Shown here piece after piece: positions 49,578 through 58,917 of a stretch of 64,000 nt of DNA. The stretch comes from Agrobacterium tumefaciens (GTDB lineage: Bacteria; Pseudomonadota; Alphaproteobacteria; Rhizobiales; Rhizobiaceae). The stretch lies in NCBI RefSeq assembly GCF_005221385.1, contig NZ_CP039903.1, positions 2,477,001 to 2,541,000 of the forward strand, written 5' to 3'. The position numbers and the translations under genes were made by a program. Below the pieces are notes generated by a model that did no database searches, was not told the origin of the DNA, and saw only the letters and a program-made list of their open reading frames with translations. Every line of letters begins with the position of its first letter. Position 1 is the stretch's first letter.

Positions 49578-49946
49578 ATGTTACAGCGCCGAATCGCCGC
49601 TCTGACCACGATGATCGCAGGCGTCATTTTCACCGTAATGCCGCCCGCAGCGGCAGAGGATTTTCACGGCCGCCATGATTATCGGCATCAACAATCGCGG
49701 GCAAGTTTCTCTACCGACGGGTTGCCTTCCACTCTTCCCGGCGGCACCTATGTAGGGGCGATATCGGGGCTTCGCATACGCGGCAACGGCAATTATTTCG
49801 CGGTAGGCGGTCGGCTTGCGCGAAACGGCGCAGGCGTAACAACGGCCGCGCAGTTTGCGCCCAAAGCGAAGATAATAAATGTTCGTGCCGAAACCGCCAG
49901 CAATGCCTGCGCCTACGAGCATGGCGTCTGCATCATCCGGCCTTAA
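49578..49946 (+). CDS. Small secreted protein of unknown function
   Basis: 122 aa. A signal peptide is clear (MLQRRIAALTTMIAGVIFTV then PPAAAEDF), followed by a His/Arg-rich stretch (HGRHDYRHQQSR) and a Gly-rich beta-like part (GTYVGAISGLRIRGNGNYFA). Two late cysteines (NACAYEHGVC) could form a disulfide. I do not recognise the family. An ATG at 49569 is in frame but too close to GGAG; 49578 is preferred. A single gene with its own AT-rich control region, convergent with the methyltransferase. Confidence 0.72.
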   Translation: MLQRRIAALTTMIAGVIFTVMPPAAAEDFHGRHDYRHQQSRASFSTDGLPSTLPGGTYVGAISGLRIRGNGNYFAVGGRLARNGAGVTTAAQFAPKAKIINVRAETASNACAYEHGVCIIRP

Positions 49947-49955
49947 ATCAAACAA

Positions 49956-50600
49956 TCAGACAAAACGCCAAACGGTGGTCTTCTTGACTTCGCTGTCTTC
50001 CAGAGCCCGCGTCACCGGAACCTGATAGGTAGCCTCGGCGAAAAGCCGCTGTTTGGGCAGATAAGCCCGCCCCGGATCGCCGACAAGCACGCTCACGCCC
50101 TTCGCCGTCAATTCCAGAAACCATGGCAGGAGAAGGTCGGCGAAGGCGCGATCGTAAAACACATCTCCCGCCAGCAGAACATCCGCCTCTACCGGTTTGC
50201 CAACCAGATCAAGGCCAGTAAACCCTATATCCACGCTGTTGAGCGCCGCATTCAACCGAATGGCGGTTTGCGTCCACGGGTCGATATCGGCGGCGAGAAC
50301 CCTGGCTGCGCCGGCCTTTGCCGCAGCAATAGCGACTAAGCCGGAGCCACTGGCGAAATCCAGCACGCGCTTACCGGAAACGCTTTCAGGATGATCGAGA
50401 ACATAACGGGCAAGCCCCTGCCCGCCGGCCCAGGCAAAGGCCCAGAAAGGCGGCGGCAGACCGATCTCTTCCAGCTCCTCCTCCGTCTTCAGCCACAGCT
50501 CATGAGCTTCGGTGGCAAGATAAAGGCGCAATTCCGGCACATGCGGCGGATGCATGATCGCAGCATTGTCGAGAATGAAGCGTTCGGGATCAGTCTTCAC
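49956..50600 (-). CDS. ETF-beta lysine methyltransferase homologue (METTL20/ETFBKMT type)
   Basis: 214 aa class I SAM methyltransferase. It resembles human ETFBKMT along its length: PPPFWAFAWAGGQGLARYVL, SAM motif VLDFASGSGLVAIAAA, ADIDPWTQTAIRLN, catalytic-region LAGDVFYDRAFAD and LVGDPGRAYLP. That enzyme trimethylates lysines on electron-transfer flavoprotein beta; bacterial homologues have been reported also to modify ribosomal protein L7/L12. The GTG at 50600 starts 7 bases after the EVE stop; a TTG at 50636 inside the EVE gene is a longer alternative. Last in the EVE-methyltransferase pair. Confidence 0.85.
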   Translation of the reverse strand: MKTDPERFILDNAAIMHPPHVPELRLYLATEAHELWLKTEEELEEIGLPPPFWAFAWAGGQGLARYVLDHPESVSGKRVLDFASGSGLVAIAAAKAGAARVLAADIDPWTQTAIRLNAALNSVDIGFTGLDLVGKPVEADVLLAGDVFYDRAFADLLLPWFLELTAKGVSVLVGDPGRAYLPKQRLFAEATYQVPVTRALEDSEVKKTTVWRFV

Positions 50601-50607
50601 CGAAGGA

Positions 50608-51051
50608 TCAGTCCGGTGACTTCGGCGGATTGGCAAGGCTGCCCATGCGGCAGACCTCGAGATATTCCTCTTCCGTCACGGGCTGCACGGAAAGCCGCAT
50701 GGAGGTGACGAGCGACATCTTCTCCAACTTGGGGTTGGCCTTCACATCCTTCAGCGAAACCGGCTGCGGCATATCGCAAACGGCGCGGATATCCACGCAG
50801 TCCCATTTCAGATCGCCTTCGGCAGTCGAGTCCGGATGCGACAATGCGCAGACTTCGACGATGCCGACGACATCCAGCCCCTCATTGGAATGGTAGAAGA
50901 AACCCTTGTCGCCGATCTTCATGGAGCGCATGTTGTTGCGCGCCTGATAGTTGCGCACGCCGGTCCATTCTTCACCCGCCTCGCCCTTGGCCTTCTGCAT
51001 CTCCCAGGACCATTTGAACGGCTCGGACTTGTAAAGCCAGTAATTCGCCAT
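50608..51051 (-). CDS. EVE-domain protein (thymocyte nuclear protein 1-like)
   Basis: 147 aa, one complete EVE domain: MANYWLYKSEPFKWSWE, WTGVRNYQARNNMRSMKIGD, FFYHSNEG and a C-terminal RLSVQPVTEEEYLEVC. EVE domains belong to the PUA-like fold and read modified bases in RNA or DNA. Here it lies between yciI (6 bp) and the methyltransferase; the target is unknown. Confidence 0.9.
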   Translation of the reverse strand: MANYWLYKSEPFKWSWEMQKAKGEAGEEWTGVRNYQARNNMRSMKIGDKGFFYHSNEGLDVVGIVEVCALSHPDSTAEGDLKWDCVDIRAVCDMPQPVSLKDVKANPKLEKMSLVTSMRLSVQPVTEEEYLEVCRMGSLANPPKSPD

Positions 51052-51057
51052 GCCCGC

Positions 51058-51351
51058 TCAAGCTCCCGGATTGTTGAAGACCCAGTTATAGGGCTTCACA
51101 TCGACGCTTTCGAACAGGCCGGCCTTTGCATAGGGATCGGCATCGGCCAGCGCCTTCGCCGCATCTATATCAGCGGCTTCAACGATCACGAGGCTGCCAT
51201 TCGGCTTGCCTTCGGCATCCAGAAACGGGCCGGCGATCTTCAGCGTGCCCTCGGCATTCAGCTTGTTCAGATGCTCCAGATGGGCCGGGCGCGTTTCCAT
51301 ACGCACGTTCAGATGGCCAGGCTTGTCCTTGCAGACAAAGGCAAACAGCAT
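51058..51351 (-). CDS. YciI-family protein
   Basis: 97 aa ferredoxin-like fold. It has the family His in RPAHLEHLNKL near residue 25, GPFLDAEGKPNGSLVIVEA, and ADADPYAKAGLFESV near the end. The conserved His and Asp suggest a small enzyme or binding protein; no substrate is known. It is first in a probable yciI-EVE-methyltransferase transcript. Confidence 0.9.
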   Translation of the reverse strand: MLFAFVCKDKPGHLNVRMETRPAHLEHLNKLNAEGTLKIAGPFLDAEGKPNGSLVIVEAADIDAAKALADADPYAKAGLFESVDVKPYNWVFNNPGA

Positions 51352-51366
51352 TTCAGTCTCCTCGCT

Positions 51367-51420
51367 AGAGCATGTCTCCCAAAAGTGTCAGCGGTTTCGG
51401 GACCAGGACATGCGTAAAAA
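51367..51420. repeat. Hairpin intergenic repeat, copy 4 (best preserved)
   Basis: Outer arms GCATGTC (51370-51376) and GACATGC (51407-51413) with an inner TCCC/GGGA pair and core AAAAGTGTCAGCGGTTT, followed by GTAAAAA. It fills the space between gpsA and yciI. Confidence 0.78.
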
Positions 51421-51439
51421 CTATTCAAAGGCCCCACCC

Positions 51440-52423
51440 TCATTCGGTGGTAATGGGCCGTGTCATCAATTGTTGCATGGCGCTCGCCACATCCAGATTT
51501 CCGTCGATGATGGCAGCCACCGCTTCGGTAACCGGCATGTCGACGGCGTGACTTTCTCCAAGTCGGGCGGCGACGGCAGCCGCAAAAGCGCCCTCCACCA
51601 ACCCGCCGGACATGTCCTTGCCCTCACCCCGGCCAAGCGCGATGCCGAAACGCAGGTTGCGCGACTGGTGGCTGGTGGCCGTCAGCACCAGATCACCAAG
51701 ACCGGAAAGACCGCGTACAGTATCAGCCTTGCCGCCCATGGCGACAATGAGACGCGACATCTCGGCAAGCCCGCGCGAAATCAGCGCCGCCCGGGCGGAA
51801 TCGCCAAGACCCGCGCCTTCGACGATGCCGGCGGCGATGGCGAGAACATTCTTCAGCGCCCCGCCAAGCTGCACGCCGATGCGGTCAGTGGAGGCATAAA
51901 GCCGGAAGGTCCTGCCGGAAATCGTGGTCGCCAGCCGTTCGGCAACCGCTGCGTCTTCCGCCGCAATCGCCATGGCGGTCGGCAGCCCGCGCGCGATATC
52001 CGCCGCAAATCCCGGACCGGAAAGGACCGCAATCGGGTGATGCGGCAGTTCCGCTTCCAGAAGCTCCGTCAGCAGACGACCGGAGTTGCGGTCGATGCCC
52101 TTGGCGCACGTGACGATGATAGAGTCATTAGCCAGATAAGGACCGTAATGACGCGCCGCATCCGCATGGGCCTGCGAGGGCATGGCGAAGAGCACGATAC
52201 TGGCGCCAGCCAGCACATCCGGCTCGGCCGAAAATTCAAGCGCATCCGGCAGCTCGACACCCGGCAGAGCCGCATCGTGAACACGATCAACCTTCAGATC
52301 GGCCATCAGCGATGCATCACGGCCGAGCAGGGTGACGTCATGCCGGTTTTCCAGCGCAATGACGACGGCAAGCGCGGTTCCGAAGGCGCCAGCACCGATG
52401 ACGACGATTTTTTCCCGCTGCAT
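51440..52423 (-). CDS. gpsA: NAD(P)H-dependent glycerol-3-phosphate dehydrogenase
   Basis: 327 aa. Nucleotide fold [47 protein letters not shown] and the catalytic Lys region [17 protein letters not shown] near residue 190. It makes sn-glycerol-3-phosphate for phospholipid synthesis. Its ATG shares a base with the tsaD stop (TGATG), so translation is coupled. Confidence 0.95.
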   Translation of the reverse strand: MQREKIVVIGAGAFGTALAVVIALENRHDVTLLGRDASLMADLKVDRVHDAALPGVELPDALEFSAEPDVLAGASIVLFAMPSQAHADAARHYGPYLANDSIIVTCAKGIDRNSGRLLTELLEAELPHHPIAVLSGPGFAADIARGLPTAMAIAAEDAAVAERLATTISGRTFRLYASTDRIGVQLGGALKNVLAIAAGIVEGAGLGDSARAALISRGLAEMSRLIVAMGGKADTVRGLSGLGDLVLTATSHQSRNLRFGIALGRGEGKDMSGGLVEGAFAAAVAARLGESHAVDMPVTEAVAAIIDGNLDVASAMQQLMTRPITTE

Positions 52424-53520
52424 CAGGCCTTGGCTCCCCTTTTGCCGAAACCGATCAAAGTCTCCGCATTGCCATCAAGTGGCCAGCGGGAGCGCGGCGG
52501 TATCTCCAGCGGATCTGCCTGCCTGCCATCCGCCATGCGCTCCAGTCCCGCCCAGGCGATCATCGCGGCATTGTCGGTGCAAAGCCGGTGTGGCGGCGCA
52601 ACGAAACGGAAGCCATGCGTATCGCAAAGCGCCTGCAGCGTCTGGCGGATTTCCTGATTGGCCGCAACACCGCCGGCCACGACCAGCGCCGGTTTGGTTT
52701 CCAGATGCGGAAACTCCTGGCTGAAGCGGACAAGGCCGCGGCCAATGCGATCCTTGAGGGTGCGCGACACCGCTTTCTGGAAGGACGCGCAGATATCGGC
52801 AATATCCTGCTCCGAAAGCGGCGCGATGGCTGTTGCGGCCTGCCGCACCGCCGTCTTCAATCCGGAGAAGGAAAAATCCAAACGGGTTTCGCCGACCATC
52901 GGACGCGGCAGCGGAAAACGGTTCGGATCACCCTTCACTGCCGCCTTCTCGACCGCTGGGCCACCGGGATAGGGCAGGCCTAAAAGTTTCGCGGTCTTGT
53001 CAAAGGCCTCACCCAAAGCGTCATCGATGGTGGTGCCCCAGCGCTCATAATCGCCGACGCCACGCACCAGCACCAGCTGGGTATGCCCACCTGAAACCAG
53101 CAGCATCAGATAAGGGAAGGAAAGACCGTCCGTCAGCCGCGCCGTCAGCGCATGGCCCTCCAGATGGTTGATGGCGTAAAGCGGCTTGTCTGCCGCCATG
53201 GCAATCGCCTTGCCCGTCATCAGCCCCACCAGCAAGCCGCCGATAAGGCCGGGACCGGATGTGGCGGCAATGGCGTCGATATCGGCAAGTGTCACGCCCG
53301 CCTGCTCCAGCGCCTCTTCCACCAGCGTGTCCAGCGCCTCGACATGGGCGCGCGCAGCAATTTCCGGCACCACGCCGCCATAGGCGCTGTGTTCCTCAAG
53401 CTGCGACAAAACGACGTCGGAGACGATCTCGCCACGACCGTCCGCATGCCGAACCACAATGGATGCAGCGGTTTCGTCACAACTGGTCTCTATGCCGAGG
53501 ATACGAAGAAAGGGGGTCAT
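52423..53520 (-). CDS. tsaD: tRNA N6-threonylcarbamoyladenosine transferase
   Basis: 365 aa. Starts [20 protein letters not shown], with the metal-binding [11 protein letters not shown] near residue 117 and the ATP-site [13 protein letters not shown] near 138 and [12 protein letters not shown] near 290. It transfers the threonylcarbamoyl group to A37 of ANN-decoding tRNAs. The ATG at 53520 is chosen over the TTG just before it. Divergent from hemC. Confidence 0.96.
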   Translation of the reverse strand: MTPFLRILGIETSCDETAASIVVRHADGRGEIVSDVVLSQLEEHSAYGGVVPEIAARAHVEALDTLVEEALEQAGVTLADIDAIAATSGPGLIGGLLVGLMTGKAIAMAADKPLYAINHLEGHALTARLTDGLSFPYLMLLVSGGHTQLVLVRGVGDYERWGTTIDDALGEAFDKTAKLLGLPYPGGPAVEKAAVKGDPNRFPLPRPMVGETRLDFSFSGLKTAVRQAATAIAPLSEQDIADICASFQKAVSRTLKDRIGRGLVRFSQEFPHLETKPALVVAGGVAANQEIRQTLQALCDTHGFRFVAPPHRLCTDNAAMIAWAGLERMADGRQADPLEIPPRSRWPLDGNAETLIGFGKRGAKA

Positions 53521-53593
53521 CAAATCTGTTCGTTCATTGCGATCATGCGCTGAGTTGGTCTAAGACAACTCCGGTAACAATGGATAGACGCGG

Positions 53594-54523
53594 ATGCAAA
53601 CAAAACCTTTCCGAATCGGCACGCGCGGCAGCCCGCTGGCGCTCGCACAGGCTTACGAGACGCGCAACCGGCTGATGTCGGCGCATGGCCTGCCGGAAGA
53701 CATGTTCGAAATCGTCGTGCTGTCCACCAAGGGTGATCGGATAACCGACCGCGCTCTGTCGGAGATCGGCGGAAAGGGCCTGTTCACGGAAGAACTGGAG
53801 AGCCAGCTTCTGTCCGGCGAACTCGATATTGCCGTGCATTCCTCCAAGGACATGCCGACCGTTTTGCCCGAAGGCCTCTATCTTTCCGCCTTCCTGCCAC
53901 GCGAAGACATGCGCGACGCCTTCATCGGCCGCACCGCGCCGAAGCTTCTGGAGCTGCCGCAGGGCGCCGTTGTCGGCTCCGCCTCCCTGCGCCGTCAGGC
54001 GCTGATCCGCCGCCTGCGGCCAGATCTGAGCGTCATCGTTTTTCGCGGCCTGGTCGATACCCGCCTGCGCAAGCTGGAAGAAGGCCAGGCGGATGCAACG
54101 CTTCTTGCCTTTGCCGGCCTGAAAAGGCTCGGCAAGGAGAATGTCCCGACGGAAATTCTCGATCCGAAGGAATTCCCCCCTGCGCCGGCGCAAGGCGCGA
54201 TCTGTGTGGAAAGCCGCATCGGCGATACGCGCATGGACGAGCTGCTTGCCCCCATAAATGACAGGCCGACTTTTGACGCCGTGACCTGTGAGCGCGCCTT
54301 TCTGGCCGCGCTTGACGGCTCCTGTCGCACGCCGATCGCCGGTTATGCGACCTGCGACGGCGAAGATCTGCATTTTTCCGGGCTCATCCTTACCCCCGAT
54401 GGCCAGACGAGCCACGGCATTGAAATCTCCGGCAACCGCAGGGACGCGGAAAAACTCGGCCGACAGGCCGGCGAAGACGTGCGCGCCAAGGCGGGCAGCA
54501 ATTTCTTCGAAGGCTGGAGCTGA
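53594..54523 (+). CDS. hemC: Porphobilinogen deaminase
   Basis: 309 aa. [18 protein letters not shown] at the N-terminus, SSKDMPT near residue 95, [18 protein letters not shown] near 130 and the dipyrromethane-cofactor Cys in [13 protein letters not shown] near 243. It assembles hydroxymethylbilane. hemD follows after 4 bp; both feed haem along with hemA at 9682. Confidence 0.96.
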   Translation: MQTKPFRIGTRGSPLALAQAYETRNRLMSAHGLPEDMFEIVVLSTKGDRITDRALSEIGGKGLFTEELESQLLSGELDIAVHSSKDMPTVLPEGLYLSAFLPREDMRDAFIGRTAPKLLELPQGAVVGSASLRRQALIRRLRPDLSVIVFRGLVDTRLRKLEEGQADATLLAFAGLKRLGKENVPTEILDPKEFPPAPAQGAICVESRIGDTRMDELLAPINDRPTFDAVTCERAFLAALDGSCRTPIAGYATCDGEDLHFSGLILTPDGQTSHGIEISGNRRDAEKLGRQAGEDVRAKAGSNFFEGWS

Positions 54524-54527
54524 GCCG

Positions 54528-55268
54528 ATGCGGATCGTCGTCACCCGGCCGCAGCGTTCGGGCGAAAGGACGGCCGCAAAGCTTGAAGCGCTCGGCCATG
54601 AGCCGGTGCTTCTTCCGCTGTTTCATCCCATCCATCATGGCGAACGCGCCATCTCAGCGCTATCCGCCCCGCTGGCGGCCATCGCGGTAACCAGCGCAGA
54701 GGCATTGCGGGCGCTGGATACATTCGGAGAGCAGCTGGCACCGCATCTGTCGAAACCACTTTTTGCCGTCGGTGGAGCAACAGCGCAAGCGGCGAAAAAT
54801 ACCGGCTTCGGGCAGATATTCACCGCCTCCGGAGATGCCTTGGGTCTGACGGCGCTGGTGACGGAGCACCGCGCTCTTCTTTCCGAAGGGCAACCCCTGC
54901 TCTATCTCGCCGGCAGGCCACGTGGCTCCGTCTTCGAGGAAGGCCTTGCCGCAGCGGGCATTCCCTTCAGAACGGTCGGCTGTTACGAGATGCTGCCCTC
55001 GAACATCCCCGAAACCATGCTTGAAACGGCCCTTCTCGACACCGCTGCCGATGTAGTCCTGCTCTATTCGTCCGAAGCGGCACGGGCCTTTTTTAGCCAT
55101 GCGTCGGCGGAAAAATATGCGGCAGCGCTGGCGGCGGTCCAGTTCATCTGCATCAGCCGCAACGTGCTTTCTCTGGTTCCGGAAATTTTCCGCTCACAGG
55201 CCATCGCCGCCGAAGAGCCGAGCGAGGCGGCGATGTTCGAACTTCTGTGCCAGCACTCTGGAACCTAA
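54528..55268 (+). CDS. hemD: Uroporphyrinogen-III synthase
   Basis: 246 aa, poorly conserved as usual for HemD. The N-terminal MRIVVTRPQRSGERTAAKLE and the hinge regions AIAVTSAEALRALDTFG and VLLYSSEAARAFF fit the two-domain fold. It closes hydroxymethylbilane with inversion of ring D. The start is the ATG 4 bp after hemC; an open stretch upstream (to 54288) is hemC in another frame. No GC-rich terminator follows. Confidence 0.9.
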   Translation: MRIVVTRPQRSGERTAAKLEALGHEPVLLPLFHPIHHGERAISALSAPLAAIAVTSAEALRALDTFGEQLAPHLSKPLFAVGGATAQAAKNTGFGQIFTASGDALGLTALVTEHRALLSEGQPLLYLAGRPRGSVFEEGLAAAGIPFRTVGCYEMLPSNIPETMLETALLDTAADVVLLYSSEAARAFFSHASAEKYAAALAAVQFICISRNVLSLVPEIFRSQAIAAEEPSEAAMFELLCQHSGT

Positions 55269-55341
55269 TTGGCGTTCGCCCCTTTCCTTTGCCGCCGTCA
55301 CTGACTAGGTTTAGAGTACTGCAGGCAGAAATGAGGTTGTC

Positions 55342-56793
55342 ATGGTATCGGGAAAGCCGCCACGCCACTCCAAGTCCAAAGCCGAACCGGTCACAATCGA
55401 CCTGGACGCAAAAGACGTGAAAGCAATTTCCGCCGATGGGGACGCTGCCAGGATGGACGAAAAGCCCGATGACAAAACGCCGTCGTCGCCTGTAGAACCG
55501 GGCGCTCCGGCAACGAAGCCTGAGGCAGCCGTAACGGGCAATCCCGCCCCCATCTGGGACCAGCCCGGGAAAACCCCTATCGAGCCCGAGCCCAATGTTG
55601 GCAAAGCGGACCCCGCAGCCGCCGAACCGAAGGCCGAGCCCCCCGGGGACAAGCAGAAAGAGCCGGTATCACAGGCCACTGTTCCGCCCAAAGCCGAGGC
55701 AAAACCGACCACGGATACAGCCGGAACGAGTGCCGCCGCAACCGCTGCTGCGGCTTCGAAACCGGCCTTCGGCTCCACCGCCTCCTCCAGCACATCCGGC
55801 AACACCTCCGCTGCCAAACCCTCGACCACGACCTCGTCTTCGGGACCGGCCAAACCGTCCACCCCGCAGCAGGCGGACCGCAAACAGGCGGCGACCTCCG
55901 GCCTTATCGCAGCGGGTATCGTCGGCGGCCTCATAGCACTCGCCGCCGCCGGCAGCATGCAATATGCAGGTATACTGCCCTCCTCCAATTCCGGAAGAGC
56001 CGGAAGCGATGAGATCGCTGCACTGAAAACCGATATCACCGGCCTGCGGCAGCAACTCGCCAATGCCCCGGCAGCCGATACCTCGGCACTGGAACAGCGC
56101 ATCGCGACGCTCGAAGGCGCAAAGGGTGAGGCCCCGCAGGTGGATGGGCTTTCGGAAAAAGTCACCGCGCTGGAAGCCGCCCTGCAATCGGAACGATCCG
56201 CACAGGCCTCGGCAACGGCGGAACTGACGCGCCGCCTTACCGATGCGGAAACCAAGATCAACGAACCACGCGACGATATCGAAGTCGCCCGCGCCATCGC
56301 CTCGGCCGCGTTGAAGGCCGCGATCGATCGTGGCGGGCCGTTCCTGACGGAACTCGACACGCTCTCCAAGGTCACGCCTGACGATCCAGCCATCACATCG
56401 CTGCAATCCTTTGCCGCAACCGGCGTGCCGTCGCGGTCGGAGCTGATGCAGAAATTCCCTGATGTCGCCAATGCGATGCTGTCGGCCATCAACCAGCCCG
56501 ACCCCAATCAGGGCATCATGGAGCGCCTGACAGAAAGCGCCTTTTCGCTGGTGAAGGTCCGCCCGGTCGGAAATATCGAGGGTGAGACACCCGACGCCAT
56601 GATCGCACGCATGGAAAACAAGCTGCGCAACGGTGATCTGCAGGGCGCAGCACTTGAATGGAACGGGCTTCCAGAGGCGGCCAGGACGGCATCCACCGAT
56701 TACAAGAAATCTCTGGATGCGCGCATCGAGGTCGAAAATCTGGTCGGCGGCACATTGAACCGCGCCATCACCAGCACCGGCAAGCAGGGGTAA
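55342..56793 (+). CDS. Mitofilin/Mic60-like inner-membrane protein
   Basis: 483 aa. A long low-complexity Pro/Ala/Thr/Lys cytoplasmic N-terminus (1-182), one membrane helix (about 186-208, GLIAAGIVGGLIALAAAGSM), a coiled-coil-like periplasmic part (about 220-320: LEQRIATLEGAKG, LSEKVTALEAALQSE) and a C-terminal mitofilin-like domain (about 320-483). Its place directly after hemCD and before hemY is the classic position of alphaproteobacterial Mic60, the relative of the mitochondrial cristae-shaping protein. GAGG 5 bases before the ATG. Confidence 0.85.
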   Translation: MVSGKPPRHSKSKAEPVTIDLDAKDVKAISADGDAARMDEKPDDKTPSSPVEPGAPATKPEAAVTGNPAPIWDQPGKTPIEPEPNVGKADPAAAEPKAEPPGDKQKEPVSQATVPPKAEAKPTTDTAGTSAAATAAAASKPAFGSTASSSTSGNTSAAKPSTTTSSSGPAKPSTPQQADRKQAATSGLIAAGIVGGLIALAAAGSMQYAGILPSSNSGRAGSDEIAALKTDITGLRQQLANAPAADTSALEQRIATLEGAKGEAPQVDGLSEKVTALEAALQSERSAQASATAELTRRLTDAETKINEPRDDIEVARAIASAALKAAIDRGGPFLTELDTLSKVTPDDPAITSLQSFAATGVPSRSELMQKFPDVANAMLSAINQPDPNQGIMERLTESAFSLVKVRPVGNIEGETPDAMIARMENKLRNGDLQGAALEWNGLPEAARTASTDYKKSLDARIEVENLVGGTLNRAITSTGKQG

Positions 56794-56797
56794 GGGC

Positions 56798-58414
56798 ATG
56801 ACCAGAATTCTGACTTTCGCCCTTATCGTTCTGGCGCTTGGTTTCGGTTTCTCTTGGCTTGCGGACCGGCCGGGCGTGCTTTCCATCGTCTGGCAGGGCC
56901 AGCTGATCGAAATGAGCCTGATGGTCGCCGCCTCGATCATCGCGGCGCTGGTTGCAGCCGTCATGCTGGTCTGGTGGATCGTCAACGCCGTATGGACCTC
57001 GCCCAATGCCGCCCGCCGCTATTTTCGTGCCCGCAAGCGCGACCGCGGTTACCAGGCGCTCTCCACCGGCCTCATCGCCGCAGGCGCCGGCAACGCCATC
57101 CTCGCCCGCAAGATGACGGCCCGCACGCAAGGATTGCTCAACGCCGATCAGGAGCCGCTGATCCACTTGCTCGATGCGCAGGCCGATCTCATCGAAGGCA
57201 AATATGACGAAGCGCGCCGCAAGTTCGAAGCCATGGCCCGCGATCCCGAAACCCGCGAGCTTGGCCTTCGCGGCCTTTATATCGAGGCGCGCCGTCAGGG
57301 TGCATATGAGGCCGCCCAGCAATATGCCGAGGACGCGGCGGAAAAAGCCCCCTACCTGCCCTGGGCAGCCCAGGCGACGCTGGAAAATCGTTGTCGTAAC
57401 GGACAATGGGATGACGCGATCCGTCTGCTCGATCAGCAGAAGGCAGCCAGCGTCATCGAACGCGGCGAGGCGGAACGGCTGAAAGCCGTGCTTCTCACCG
57501 CCAAGGCCGGCGAAAAGCTGGAAAGCGATCCGGTCAGCGCGCGCGAGGATGCCAAACACGCCCTCAAGCTCGCAAAGAGCCTCGTTCCGGCAGCGCTGAT
57601 CGCAGCAAAATCCTATCTGCGCGAAGACAACCTGCGCAAGGCCGCCACGGTTCTGGAGCCCGTGTGGAAAATCGATCCGCACCCGCAGATCGCCGAGCTT
57701 TATGTCCGCGCCCGCAGCGGCGATACCGCCATCGACCGGCTGAAACGCGCCGAGCGGCTGGAAAGCCTGAAGCCCAACAATATCGAATCCCTGTTTGCCG
57801 TGGCGCAGGCGGCGCTCGATGCCAAGGAATTTGCCAAGGCGCGGGCCAAGGCAGAAGCCGCAGCCCGCATCGAGCCGCGTGAAAGCATCTTCCTGCTGAT
57901 GGCCGATATCGAGGAGGCTGAAACGGGTGATCAGGGCCGGGTGCGTTACTGGATGGCGCAGGCGCTGCGCGCGCCGCGTGACCCCGCATGGGTGGCGGAT
58001 GGCGTCGTTTCGGAAAAATGGCTGCCGGTTTCGCCAGTGACCGGCCGTCTCGATGCCTTTGAATGGAAAGCACCTTTTGGCCAGCTCGAAGGTCCAGTCG
58101 AAGACCTGACAATCGAAAATGCGATGGCCGCAGCACCCGCAAGGGCGGAACCGGTTGCGAAAACAATCGTCGTCGAAGCTGCTCCCGAGCCTCGCGCTGA
58201 GCCGAAACCCGTTCCCGCCGAACCGATAGAGGTCGCGCCTACCGTATCGGCTCCGAAGGAGAAAAAGCCCGCCACTATCGAAGCGCCCGTTGAAACCAAA
58301 GCAGCGGACGAGAAGGCGGAAGCCGTACCCTTCTTCGGCGGCGCGCCGGATGATCCCGGCGTCAAGAAACCCGGCGCAGAAGCCGAACCCAAGACCCGGC
58401 TCAAACTCTTCTGA
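56798..58414 (+). CDS. hemY: HemY-family TPR membrane protein
   Basis: 538 aa. Two N-terminal helices (about 5-22 and 40-65) form the HemY_N domain with AARRYFRARKRDRGYQALS, followed by TPR-like repeats (about 110-400: LDAQADLIEGKYDEARRKFE, AAKSYLREDNLRKAATVLEP) and a Pro/Ala/Glu/Lys-rich tail (about 440-538). The name reflects its location with hem genes; its molecular role, possibly an adaptor for late haem enzymes, is unsettled. It starts 4 bp after the Mic60-like gene. Confidence 0.9.
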   Translation: MTRILTFALIVLALGFGFSWLADRPGVLSIVWQGQLIEMSLMVAASIIAALVAAVMLVWWIVNAVWTSPNAARRYFRARKRDRGYQALSTGLIAAGAGNAILARKMTARTQGLLNADQEPLIHLLDAQADLIEGKYDEARRKFEAMARDPETRELGLRGLYIEARRQGAYEAAQQYAEDAAEKAPYLPWAAQATLENRCRNGQWDDAIRLLDQQKAASVIERGEAERLKAVLLTAKAGEKLESDPVSAREDAKHALKLAKSLVPAALIAAKSYLREDNLRKAATVLEPVWKIDPHPQIAELYVRARSGDTAIDRLKRAERLESLKPNNIESLFAVAQAALDAKEFAKARAKAEAAARIEPRESIFLLMADIEEAETGDQGRVRYWMAQALRAPRDPAWVADGVVSEKWLPVSPVTGRLDAFEWKAPFGQLEGPVEDLTIENAMAAAPARAEPVAKTIVVEAAPEPRAEPKPVPAEPIEVAPTVSAPKEKKPATIEAPVETKAADEKAEAVPFFGGAPDDPGVKKPGAEAEPKTRLKLF

Positions 58415-58428
58415 CGAACAGGATATCG

Positions 58429-58917
58429 ATGCTCAACCGGATTCAGTCGTTTATTCAAAACCTCGTCGGCCCGCATACGGATGATTTCAGCCCGGATGAT
58501 TTAAGGGTGGCAGTCGCCGCCCTCTGTTTTCAGGTAATGGAAGCGGATGGCACCGTCTCGAAAAGCGAGCGGGACCGCCTGCGCGAAATCCTTCAGGATT
58601 ATTACCATCTCGATTCCGGCAAGCTTGATGCGCTTCTCGCCGCCGGTCAGGAGGCGGGCAAGGAAGCTGTTGATTATTACCGCTTCACCACCGATATCCG
58701 TCGCCATCTCGATGAAGATCAGCGGGTGGAGCTTATTGGCATATTATGGGATATTGTTTACGCTGACGGCGAACGAAGCGAAATGGAAGACCATGTGATC
58801 TGGCGAGTTGCCGATCTGCTTGGTGTTTCAGTGCGCGACAGGGTTCTGCAACGTCAGCAGGCCGCCACGAGGTCCGGGCCGGCTGAAGAAAGCGAAAACC
58901 ACGACGATGCTGTTTGA
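58429..58917 (+). CDS. TerB-like helical protein
   Basis: 162 aa. The TerB/DUF533-like pattern is seen in VAVAALCFQVMEADGTVSKSE near residue 28 and LIGILWDIVYADGERSEMED near 103: two ADG loops with acidic residues that may bind metal. The name comes from tellurite-resistance clusters, but no other ter genes are here, so a general housekeeping role is more likely. It follows hemY by 14 bp and overlaps the next gene by 11 bp. Confidence 0.88.
   Translation: MLNRIQSFIQNLVGPHTDDFSPDDLRVAVAALCFQVMEADGTVSKSERDRLREILQDYYHLDSGKLDALLAAGQEAGKEAVDYYRFTTDIRRHLDEDQRVELIGILWDIVYADGERSEMEDHVIWRVADLLGVSVRDRVLQRQQAATRSGPAEESENHDDAV

Noticed and set aside
58429..58917. A tellurite-resistance island suggested by the TerB-like gene
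   Set aside because: No terA, terC, terD, terE or terZ genes are present; the gene is tied to the haem/TPR operon.
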